A DNA stretch of 64,000 nucleotides, from NCBI GenBank assembly GCA_965226185.1, contig CBDDCT010000006.1, positions 1,178,001-1,242,000 on the forward strand. Reading direction: 5' to 3'. Of this stretch, positions 33,076 to 40,926 are shown one piece after another; the first letter of the stretch is position 1; each line of letters begins with the position of its first letter. The notes under the pieces were generated by a model, which worked only from the letters and a program-made list of their open reading frames with translations, was not told the DNA's origin and searched no databases. Both the position numbers and the translations under genes were made by a program. Source of the DNA: CBDCYS01 sp965226185 (GTDB lineage Bacteria; Acidobacteriota; Terriglobia; Bryobacterales; UBA6623).

Positions 33076-35634
33076 GTGTTGATTCGGGTCCTAGCAGGCC
33101 GAGTGTTGCTAAGCTTGGCTGGCCCATCGCTTTCATTTCTGTTCCCTCTCTCCGCTGCCGCAGAGCCGCGGCCCGTCAGTTTTCACAAGCAAATCCTGCC
33201 AATTCTGGAGCGGCGCTGCCAGGTTTGCCATCCGGCGCACAACCCTCAGGCGGCGCTCTCGCTGGTCAGTCACCAAGACTTATTGAAGGGTGGTCAAAGC
33301 GGGCCCGCTGTCGTGCCCGGTAGGCCGGAAAGTAGCCTGATCGTCGCTCGGATCAGTGGTGACAAACCTGCCATGCCCCAGGCTGGCGAGCCGCTTTCGT
33401 CGGCGGAGGTGCAACTGATCAGCCGCTGGATCTCGGAGGGAGCCAACAATGATACTCCCCAGGGTCAGGTCAGCCGAAAGAAAATCTGGTGGTCATTCCG
33501 TCCGCTGGAACGCCCCGAGATACCCACGGTGGAACTCGGCTGGGCACGAACTCCCATCGATCGCTTCATACTGGCCAAGCTTCGTGCCGACGGCCTCAAA
33601 CCTTCCCGTGAGGCCGACCGGCGCACCTTGATCAGGCGGGTCAACTACGATCTGCATGGGCTGCCGCCAACTCCGGAACAGGTGGAATCGTTCGTGAACG
33701 ATCCTTCGCCGACCGCATACGAAAATCTCGTCGCCCAACTGCTCGATTCACCCCGATATGGCGAGCGTTGGGGCCGACATTGGCTCGACGTCGTTCACTA
33801 TGGCGACACGCACGGATTTGATCAAGATAGGCGTCGTCTAAATGCCTGGCCTTACCGCGACTATGTAATTCGATCGCTGAACGAAGACAAACCCTACCAG
33901 CAATTCGTACAGGAGCAACTCGCCGGTGACGTTCTGCAACCTGACAATCCCGATAGCGTCGTTGCGACTGGTTTCATCGCGGCTGGCCCTTGGGATTCCG
34001 CCTCTCACAAAACCCTGCAAGAAGACTCGTTCAATCGTAAGACAGCCCGACTGCTTGATCGAGATGACATGGTGGCTGCCACCATGTCGACGTTCAACAG
34101 CGTTACGGTGCATTGCGCCCGCTGCCACGATCACAAATTTGACCCGATCACACAGGAAGACTACTACAGCCTGCAAGCGGTTTTCGCCGGCATTGAACGT
34201 ATTGATCGCCCCTATGACACGGACCCGGATATCTCACGGCGGCGGCGTGCGTTGCGGGAACGACAGCGCGGGATAGCGATCGAGATCCGCCGGATTCTGG
34301 AGGAAGCGCAAGAAAGGACGAGCCCGGCAATCGAGGCACTGGAAGAACAGGTCTTTCTGCGAATCGACGAACGGGCGCAGTTGTTGAATAGCATGACCTT
34401 CGGCGATACGCCCGAGGGGCGCGCCAAGAATAAAGCCATCTCCGCGAAGATCAAAATAATCAACAAAGAGTTACGCACCCTGAACACCCGTATAGAGAAG
34501 CTCCAGCTTGCGATGCTTGACCCGTCCAAACCGGCCCGGCTGGCTGAATTGCGGGGCCAAATGAAGGAAGCGAAGGCGAGCGTCGAGAAGCTTCCGGACC
34601 CTGAGTGGGTCTACGGCGTTGACAGCTACTTCGACAGGTTCTTGAACTTCGTTCCGCCACTCACGCCGCGGCCGATCCACCTGCTACACCGTGGTAGCCC
34701 GGACGCACCCGGCCGGCTCATGAACCCGGGGGCTCTGTCTGCCGTCAAAGGGTTGGCGGCGCGGTTCGACAATCTCCAGCCAGACGATGAAGGCGCCCGC
34801 AGACGGGCGCTGGCGGCGTGGATCGTAGATCCCAACAACCCGCTCACCTGGCGATCGATCGTCAACCGCGTATGGCACTATCACTTCGGCAAAGGGATTG
34901 TCGATACGCCGAACGATTTTGGCAGGATGGGCTCGGAGCCCAGCCACCCCGAGTTGCTGGATTGGCTAGCGGTCAGGTTCCGTGATAACGGGCAATCGCT
35001 GAAGAAGCTGCACTACACGATTCTGACGAGTTCGGTCTACCGCCAGTCGTCGGAGATCGAGTCGGCGTTCTCCGAAATCGATGCCGGCAACCGGTTCTTG
35101 TGGCGCATGAATCGGCGACGGCTGGATGCAGAGGCTGTGCGCGACTCTCTGTTGTACGTGGCAGGCAACCTTGACCTGACCATCGGCGGGCCACCGGCCG
35201 AGCAATTCGTCTATATCGAGGATTTCTCTCCCCGCTTTGACTACGCCAACTTTGATGTTGATAGCCCGGCAAGCAAACGGCGCAGCGTCTACCGTTTTCT
35301 CGTCCGCAGCGTCCCGGACCCTTTCATGGAAAGCCTCGATTGCGCTGACCCGTCGGCCCTGACGCCCAGGCGCAACGTAACGCTTACCGCTATACAAGCG
35401 CTGGCGATGCTGAACGATCCATTGGTGCTCAGCCAGGCACAGCACTTGGCTGGCCGCTTGCGCGCGCACAGCGGCGACCTTCCACAACAGCTTGAGCGGG
35501 CTTATGGGCTTCTGCTCGGTCGCGAGCCACGGGAAAGCGAAGTGAAGCTGCTCACCCCGTACGCCCGGGAGCATGGCCTTGAGAAGCTGTGTTTGCTGCT
35601 CTTCAACAGCAATGAGTTCATGTTTGTCGACTAG
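33076..35634 (+). CDS. DUF1549/DUF1553 protein with N-terminal cytochrome c domain
   Basis: An 852-residue exported protein. The GTG at 33076 follows GAGGAGGG and gives a signal peptide (LLSLAGPSLSFLFPLSAAAE). An N-terminal Planctomycete-type cytochrome c domain holds ILERRCQVCHP (CxxCH haem site). The DUF1549 region follows with PIDRFILAKLRADGLKPS and RRVNYDLHGLPPTPEQV, including a second CARCHDHKFDP haem site. After a coiled-coil-like section (about 390-500) comes DUF1553 with NRVWHYHFGKGIVDTPNDFG and MNRRRLDAEAVRDSLL. These proteins are common in Planctomycetota, Verrucomicrobiota and Acidobacteriota and are thought to act in extracellular oxidation of complex substrates. It is paired with the DUF1501 gene downstream. 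Confidence 0.9.
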   Translation: MLIRVLAGRVLLSLAGPSLSFLFPLSAAAEPRPVSFHKQILPILERRCQVCHPAHNPQAALSLVSHQDLLKGGQSGPAVVPGRPESSLIVARISGDKPAMPQAGEPLSSAEVQLISRWISEGANNDTPQGQVSRKKIWWSFRPLERPEIPTVELGWARTPIDRFILAKLRADGLKPSREADRRTLIRRVNYDLHGLPPTPEQVESFVNDPSPTAYENLVAQLLDSPRYGERWGRHWLDVVHYGDTHGFDQDRRRLNAWPYRDYVIRSLNEDKPYQQFVQEQLAGDVLQPDNPDSVVATGFIAAGPWDSASHKTLQEDSFNRKTARLLDRDDMVAATMSTFNSVTVHCARCHDHKFDPITQEDYYSLQAVFAGIERIDRPYDTDPDISRRRRALRERQRGIAIEIRRILEEAQERTSPAIEALEEQVFLRIDERAQLLNSMTFGDTPEGRAKNKAISAKIKIINKELRTLNTRIEKLQLAMLDPSKPARLAELRGQMKEAKASVEKLPDPEWVYGVDSYFDRFLNFVPPLTPRPIHLLHRGSPDAPGRLMNPGALSAVKGLAARFDNLQPDDEGARRRALAAWIVDPNNPLTWRSIVNRVWHYHFGKGIVDTPNDFGRMGSEPSHPELLDWLAVRFRDNGQSLKKLHYTILTSSVYRQSSEIESAFSEIDAGNRFLWRMNRRRLDAEAVRDSLLYVAGNLDLTIGGPPAEQFVYIEDFSPRFDYANFDVDSPASKRRSVYRFLVRSVPDPFMESLDCADPSALTPRRNVTLTAIQALAMLNDPLVLSQAQHLAGRLRAHSGDLPQQLERAYGLLLGREPRESEVKLLTPYAREHGLEKLCLLLFNSNEFMFVD

Positions 35635-35644
35635 AACTTCCGTT

Positions 35645-37138
35645 ATGCCACACGACAGAGACAGTTGCCGCTCGCAGCAATTGCCCATGGGGCCAACCAG
35701 TCCGGAGGCCATGGATCGACGTCGGTTTCTTTGGAACTGGGGTGGCGGCCTTGGCGGCATTGCTCTGGCCCATCTGCTTGGACAAGCGGGCCTTCTGGCG
35801 GGCACCAACCAGAAACCGCGACCCGAGTTCAATGGCGGTCTGCACCACAAGGCAAGAGCGAAGAGAGTGGTGCAGCTGTTCATGTCGGGCGGCATAAGCC
35901 AGATCGACACGTTCGACTACAAACCCGAACTGGCCAAACGCCACGGCCAGAAATTCGACCCAGGCGAAAGAGTGGAACTGTTCCAGAGCCTATCGCCGGG
36001 CCCGTTCCTGAAGAGTCCATGGGCCTGGAAGCAGTACGGCGCAAGCGGGCATTGGGCCAGTGACCTGCTGCCTCAGATCGCTTCGTCAGTGGACGACCTG
36101 ACCTTCCTCCATTCGATGGTGTCGAAATCGAATGTGCACGGGCCGGCTACGTTCATGCAGACTACGGGCTTCATTCTTCCAGGCTTCCCCAGCATGGGGT
36201 CCTGGCTCTCTTACGGGCTCGGGAGCATGAACGACAGCCTACCCACCTTTGTCGTTTTACCCAACGATTTCGCTTTTCCACCAAACGGTCCTGCCAATTG
36301 GTCGTCTGGCTTTTTGCCCGCCGAGCATCAGGGAACGATGATTCGAGTCGGTCGAGAGAATCCGATCCACGACCTGTACCCGCCGAAGGACGCGCAACAC
36401 GCTATACAGCCCGGTGATGAGGCGTCGCTGCGGGTGCTCCAGCAGCTCAACCGCGAACACCTCGAGCAGAGGGGCGCCGACTCGCTGCTCGAAGCCCGAA
36501 TTCAGTCTTACGAAATAGCGGCGCGGCTACAGATGAGCGCTCCTGAGGTGCTCGACATCTCAGGAGAATCGCCCGCCACCCGGAAGCTCTACGGATTGGA
36601 CAATCGGGTAACGGAAGACTTCGGCACCCGTTGTTTGGTCGCCCGGAGGTTGTTGGAGCGGGACGTGCGGTTCGTGCAGATCTGGAGCGGCGCCGACAAC
36701 GGTTTGCCGCGGCGCAACTGGGACAGCCACGAGAACCTCAAGCACGACCATTCCATCATGGCCGCCGAGATGGATGGGCCCGTCGCGGGGCTACTCAAGG
36801 ACCTCAAATCGCGGGGGCTACTCGACGACACGATCGTTTCTTGGACGACCGAGTTCGGGCGCATGCCGTGCAGCCAAGGTAGTGAAGGCCGCGATCACAA
36901 TACACACGCATTCACCTCGTGGCTTGCCGGTGGAGGCTTCAAGCCCGGCGTCAGCTACGGCAAGAGCGACGATTGGGGCTACAAGGTAGCGGAGAACCCG
37001 ATCTATTGCTATGACCTACACGCCACCGTGCTGCACCTGCTTGGCATCGATCACGAGCGTCTCACGTTCCGTCACAACGGCATCGACCGGCGTTTGACCG
37101 ACGTTCACGGTCACGTGATCAGCGAGATCTTGGCCTAG
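35645..37138 (+). CDS. DUF1501 protein, Tat-exported
   Basis: A 497-residue protein starting ten bases after the cytochrome gene, so the two form an operon. The N-terminus MDRRRFLWNWGGGLGGIALA (about residue 23) is a twin-arginine signal. VQLFMSGGISQIDTFDYKPE, NVHGPATFMQTTGF, NWDSHENLKHDH and TTEFGRMPCSQGSEGRDHN are DUF1501 motifs; the family belongs to the alkaline-phosphatase/sulfatase-like fold, and the Asp/His residues may bind metal. Its partner is always the DUF1549/1553 protein, but the reaction is unknown. The start at 35645 is preferred to an upstream in-frame one that overlaps the previous gene by 62 bases. Confidence 0.88.
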   Translation: MPHDRDSCRSQQLPMGPTSPEAMDRRRFLWNWGGGLGGIALAHLLGQAGLLAGTNQKPRPEFNGGLHHKARAKRVVQLFMSGGISQIDTFDYKPELAKRHGQKFDPGERVELFQSLSPGPFLKSPWAWKQYGASGHWASDLLPQIASSVDDLTFLHSMVSKSNVHGPATFMQTTGFILPGFPSMGSWLSYGLGSMNDSLPTFVVLPNDFAFPPNGPANWSSGFLPAEHQGTMIRVGRENPIHDLYPPKDAQHAIQPGDEASLRVLQQLNREHLEQRGADSLLEARIQSYEIAARLQMSAPEVLDISGESPATRKLYGLDNRVTEDFGTRCLVARRLLERDVRFVQIWSGADNGLPRRNWDSHENLKHDHSIMAAEMDGPVAGLLKDLKSRGLLDDTIVSWTTEFGRMPCSQGSEGRDHNTHAFTSWLAGGGFKPGVSYGKSDDWGYKVAENPIYCYDLHATVLHLLGIDHERLTFRHNGIDRRLTDVHGHVISEILA

Positions 37139-38119
37139 CGCGTGGCGGCGCGCTAGTCTCGGCTACATCCGCCGATTTTCATATCCGCTGCAAGTGGACG
37201 CTCCCGCAAAGGCCAGAGCAGCCTATTCCTCGGCAGGAAGAGGACCTTGTTGCCGAATCCGGTGTCTTGGACAAAGTTAATGATTCCAATCCGCGACATC
37301 GACTCCGATGCATGGTCGTGCACGTCTACGGCGGCAAGGGTCACAAGGACCACGACCGCCAATTCGACTGCACCCGAATGCACTGACTGGCCCGCTCCTT
37401 CTTACTTGCGACCTGAATTATGCACTGCGGCGTGGACCTGAGGAGGGCTGAGCCGCAAGGGACCATTGGGAACCCCCGAAAACATGGGGTAAAAAGGTAG
37501 GCTGGCAAAGATACCAGCTTCGCCAGCCAACCCCAAGGAGGTCACCCACATGGTTGCCAGACGAAAACAGCATAGCTCCCAAAGGCCCGTCCAACAAGGC
37601 CCAGCCGTGACGGCCTCGCAGCCCAATAAAATCGGGGCTTCGACGCCTTACCACTTCCGCGGCAGGAAGCCGACTCCCTACGGCGGCTTGCTGCCGGTGG
37701 TCGGGAGGGCGCTGATCTGAGAGCCTGGCTATGCGCTATGCATAAAATTTTATGCACTAGCCGTAACGCACTGGAAACACGTCACTTCCGAGCGAGGTTT
37801 TGACGACGCGGATTCTGGGCGGGAAGGGAAACCGGACACGGAGAAGCCAAAAGGCCAGTTGCCGAGCTACCACTACCACCTCACGACGACCGCCAACCCG
37901 CTACGAACGCAGCCACACTCGCAAAGTGAATCTGTGCATAATTCAGGTGCGAGAAACCAGTGGGCCTGGCCGGCCGCCTGGATCCTTCCTGACGGCCCAC
38001 GGTTTACTTTTCGGCCCACCCAGGAGGGTTACGGCATCGGCCAAGTTCCGCGTTACGCCTGTTCTCGATGTCTCGTCCTCCTTTCGCCGTTCACGAGACA
38101 GCTTCTAACGAGTTAGCTT
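37139..38119. other. Convergent intergenic region carrying a MITE
   Basis: About 980 bases between two convergent genes; more than half is the MITE at 37412-37947. Of the rest, 37139-37411 contains one possible small minus-strand frame (37153-37383, GTG start, 76 codons, AAGGAG upstream) with no recognisable family. 37948-38119 holds nothing I can name. Confidence 0.4.
37412..37947 (+). mobile_element. MITE derived from an IS1380 element-B relative, copy 1
   Basis: A 536-bp element with the same terminal repeats as the 1801-bp IS (CCTGAATTATGCAC...GTGCATAATTCAGG) and a 5-bp target duplication TGCGA (37407-37411, 37948-37952). It keeps the leader and first ~50 transposase codons, then jumps to the last few codons and the 3' end; 37550-37720 encodes a 56-residue truncated peptide (YGGLLPVVGRALI, stop). 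It is nearly identical to 62098-62629 but diverged from the full-length copies, so it derives from a different parent and spread as a non-autonomous unit. Confidence 0.9.
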
Positions 38120-40624
38120 CTATTCATACTTCACGAAGAAGGGGGAGGACCAGGCGATCTCGGGGTCCCCGTCGGGCTTCTCGGTGTCCCGCTGAAATAC
38201 TCGCACGTAGTAGTAGTGGTCGCCTTTCTCGGGATTAGCGTCGCGGTAGGTCAGCTTGGCGGAGCGACCGCTGGGGTGCTGGGTTAGGACGTACTCGCCG
38301 TCCTTGACGACGTCGATTCGCATGATCTCGTCCGGGGCTTCGATGTCGATCGAGATCTCGGGCGGCGCCGAGACCTTGGCGGTGAATTGTTCGCCGGCCA
38401 TGTGTCCATCGGCGGTGACTTTGAGGATGATCTCGTCGCTGGCGGCGTAGGTGCGGCGCTCGAGCATGGCGTCGAACAGGGCATCGCGGGTGGGCTCGGC
38501 GGCCCAGATCGCCGCCCAACTGTTGTGAGTCGAGCGATGGTCGCTGAAGGAAACGAATCCGTAGATGTTGCCCTTGTTGAGTGCGTCCTGGGCGAAGTGA
38601 CCGGGGTCGTCCGTCTGCGTTCCGCCGCGCTTTTCACCGTCGGGTAGCTGCCAGCGCTCGTAGCTTCCGCGCGCTCCCTGGTAAATCTCGAGCAGGCAGT
38701 CGAACGGCGAGTTCATCCAGTTCCAGTCGGCCAGCGGGCCCGCCGCGAAAGTGTGCGGGACAATCACGAGCTTCTGCCCGTCTTGGGTGAACACGTTTTT
38801 CTCCGCCCAGTCCCAAAGCACGGGCGGCGCGTTATCGGGCGACTCCAGGCCCTTCGTTCGGTCGATTCCGCGCATGGGAGCGCCGCGCTTCAGGAAAAGC
38901 ATATTGCGGTGCCCGCCGGGCCGCGCCATGCTGTGTTCGTAGGTGTAGATGCCCCAAAAATTCGGCTCATGAGTCATCACGTCGGCCAGCTTTTGCGCCA
39001 CCCACCATTGGTAGTCACGCAAGCCGTCAGGCCAGGCTCCGCCCGTGACCTCGTTGTGATCGCTGGGACCGACGAAATCCATGTTGGCGGCGTCCATGGC
39101 GTAGCGGTAAGTATCTTCGACCGATCCATCGACGCCGCTGTGGCCGCGGACATCCGTGTGGCGGTGGCAGTCGCCCAGCAGAAGGGTGTAGTCGGTTCCC
39201 GCGGCGGTCATCGTGGCGCGCTGGCGCGGTTGGTAGCCAAGTTCCGGCGCGGCGACATTGATCTGGTTGAGGCTGATTTCGCCGACGGGATCGCTGGCGG
39301 GCAGCGACGCCAGGTAGACGTTGTAATGCAGCGCGTGGGCTTGGTCTTTGGGAAGGTTTTCGGGCGAGCGGCCGTCGCTCGAGTAGAGCACCTGGACGGC
39401 TCCGTCTTTCCCAACAGCCAAGTCCGCCTTCTGGGTGTTGCGGCCGGAGCTGTTGCCCAGCAGCCAGGGCGTGGTCCAGCCATCGGAAGTCAGTTTTGTC
39501 GCATAGACATGGAACATCTCGTGCGGTTTCAGGATTGTCCAGTGGCGGAAGACGAGCCATGGCGTGCCGCTGGGGTCGAAGCGCATGCGGGGCAGTTCCG
39601 CGAACCGTTTCATGCGTCCCGTGAAAGCCGAAAAGACATCATGCGCCGGCTCGTGAACCTTTCCGTTGGCGTAGACGCGCATACCGATGCCGCGGCGCGC
39701 GTGCAACCCCTCGCTGCCTTCCACGGCGCTGCTCGCGGAGTAATCCTTGCCCCAATTTTTCGCGGCTTCATCCCAGACGACCCAAATCCGGTCGTTACCG
39801 TCCACCGCGACGGAGGTGTGAAACGAGGCCTTCTCATCGGACGTGATGGCGATGGGCTCGCTTGCGTCGCTGCCGTCAAACGACGCCAGGAAGACATCGT
39901 AGTTCCCGCCGTGGTAGCTGTCCCAACTGATCCAGGCGCGGCCTTTGCTGTCGGAGACGATATCCGGCTCCCAATCATTGGCGGGACTTGTCGAAACCTT
40001 CACTTCCCCGCCCCACTTGGACCCGCTTCGGCGCCGCGCGTAGATGTCGGAATGACCGCTCCGAAAAGACTGCCAGGCGAGTGTCACGTTGCCATCGGAA
40101 TCCGCGGCGGCGCGAACCGCGATGTCGCCATGAGGCGCGTTCGTCAGACGCTCCAAGTTGCTGACTTGCCCGGCATCGGATACGTCAGCTCCATACAGCT
40201 CGAAGTTGCCGTCCTTTTGCGCCGACCAGGCCACGTAAGCGCCCCCGGGGCGGATGGCGATCGCTGGAATGTAGTGGTCCCAATTGCCGTCGTCGATAGC
40301 AACGGGTTCGCCCCAGTTTCCGCTTGCGTCCCGGCGGCGCGCGACAACTTGATCGGACTGGTCGCCGTCCCATTCGATGTAGGCGGTCCACAGAGTGCCG
40401 TCCGCCGCCGTGGCCATGGCGGGCCAATCGGACGTGCGATCTTCGCGGCTGACACGGGAAGCGGCGATCTCTCCGGCTGTTTCGGCGGGACCTGGGTCAG
40501 CATCGGCGTCCAGAAAACCCTGGCCGGTGGGGTTAGCCGGTGTCTCGGAGGAATCCCCGCAACCGCCGGCGGACAAAAGCAAACCGGCGACTACGGCAAG
40601 GTTGGTCAGGATCTTCTTGTTCAT
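38120..40624 (-). CDS. Lipoprotein: beta-propeller plus PHP/DUF3604-like domain
   Basis: An 834-residue protein from ATG 40624 with a lipoprotein signal (LLLSAGGCGDSS). Residues about 60-440 are propeller-like repeats (DGTLWTAYIEWDGD, NGNFELYGADV, SDIYARRRSG, GGNYDVFLASFDG). The C-terminal half contains LLLGDCHRHTDVRGHSGVDG, VGPSDHNEVTGGAWPDGL, LVIVPHTFAAG and FVSFSDHRST, a His/Asp set like that of PHP-type metallohydrolases and DUF3604 proteins. It is likely an outer-surface or periplasmic hydrolase with unknown substrate. A paralogue of its propeller lies at 1-1018. About 300 bases of divergent promoter region separate it from speA. Confidence 0.75.
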   Translation of the reverse strand: MNKKILTNLAVVAGLLLSAGGCGDSSETPANPTGQGFLDADADPGPAETAGEIAASRVSREDRTSDWPAMATAADGTLWTAYIEWDGDQSDQVVARRRDASGNWGEPVAIDDGNWDHYIPAIAIRPGGAYVAWSAQKDGNFELYGADVSDAGQVSNLERLTNAPHGDIAVRAAADSDGNVTLAWQSFRSGHSDIYARRRSGSKWGGEVKVSTSPANDWEPDIVSDSKGRAWISWDSYHGGNYDVFLASFDGSDASEPIAITSDEKASFHTSVAVDGNDRIWVVWDEAAKNWGKDYSASSAVEGSEGLHARRGIGMRVYANGKVHEPAHDVFSAFTGRMKRFAELPRMRFDPSGTPWLVFRHWTILKPHEMFHVYATKLTSDGWTTPWLLGNSSGRNTQKADLAVGKDGAVQVLYSSDGRSPENLPKDQAHALHYNVYLASLPASDPVGEISLNQINVAAPELGYQPRQRATMTAAGTDYTLLLGDCHRHTDVRGHSGVDGSVEDTYRYAMDAANMDFVGPSDHNEVTGGAWPDGLRDYQWWVAQKLADVMTHEPNFWGIYTYEHSMARPGGHRNMLFLKRGAPMRGIDRTKGLESPDNAPPVLWDWAEKNVFTQDGQKLVIVPHTFAAGPLADWNWMNSPFDCLLEIYQGARGSYERWQLPDGEKRGGTQTDDPGHFAQDALNKGNIYGFVSFSDHRSTHNSWAAIWAAEPTRDALFDAMLERRTYAASDEIILKVTADGHMAGEQFTAKVSAPPEISIDIEAPDEIMRIDVVKDGEYVLTQHPSGRSAKLTYRDANPEKGDHYYYVRVFQRDTEKPDGDPEIAWSSPFFVKYE

Positions 40625-40926
40625 GGGTGCTCGCTCGTTTCGGTCCATCAGGTTTTGCCAAGATTGGCAGCCGGGGACCGTCAGGTGACCGGCTAATGTG
40701 ACAATTGTTGCCACCGATTATACGCTGCTGGCCGCATCGAAAGTTCGGAAAGCAAAATCGGAGCCCCGGGCGTCAGCCTGGTGTCAAGCCCCAAGCGCAG
40801 CACTTTTCTCGAATGCAAACGTGCGGGACCAGCAATCGATCGCTCCGTTATCATAGAGACTGTTCCGGATAGAAGGTTCACCCGGACCTTAATTTCAAGA
40901 AAGATAACAACTCCGTTGACCGAACA
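40625..40926. other. Divergent promoter region between the propeller gene and speA
   Basis: About 300 bases with no gene. It must carry the promoters of both flanking genes, but I see no clear consensus pair and no riboswitch-like structure. ATTTCAAGAAAG-type sequence precedes the speA ATG without a strong ribosome site. Confidence 0.4.

Noticed and set aside
37153..37383. Possible small minus-strand gene (76 codons, AAGGAG upstream of GTG)
   Set aside because: No homology I can recognise and an atypical start; kept only as a note in the intergenic entry.
37739..37756. Palindrome TGCATAAAATTTTATGCA inside the MITEs as a regulator operator
   Set aside because: The same site is in the full IS next to its 3' end, so it is part of the element's subterminal structure and not a host operator.
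38753..40696. Long open frame (647 codons) opposite the propeller/DUF3604-like gene
   Set aside because: The coding evidence (lipoprotein signal, repeats, His/Asp motifs, paralogue) is all on the minus strand; the plus frame is a high-GC shadow.
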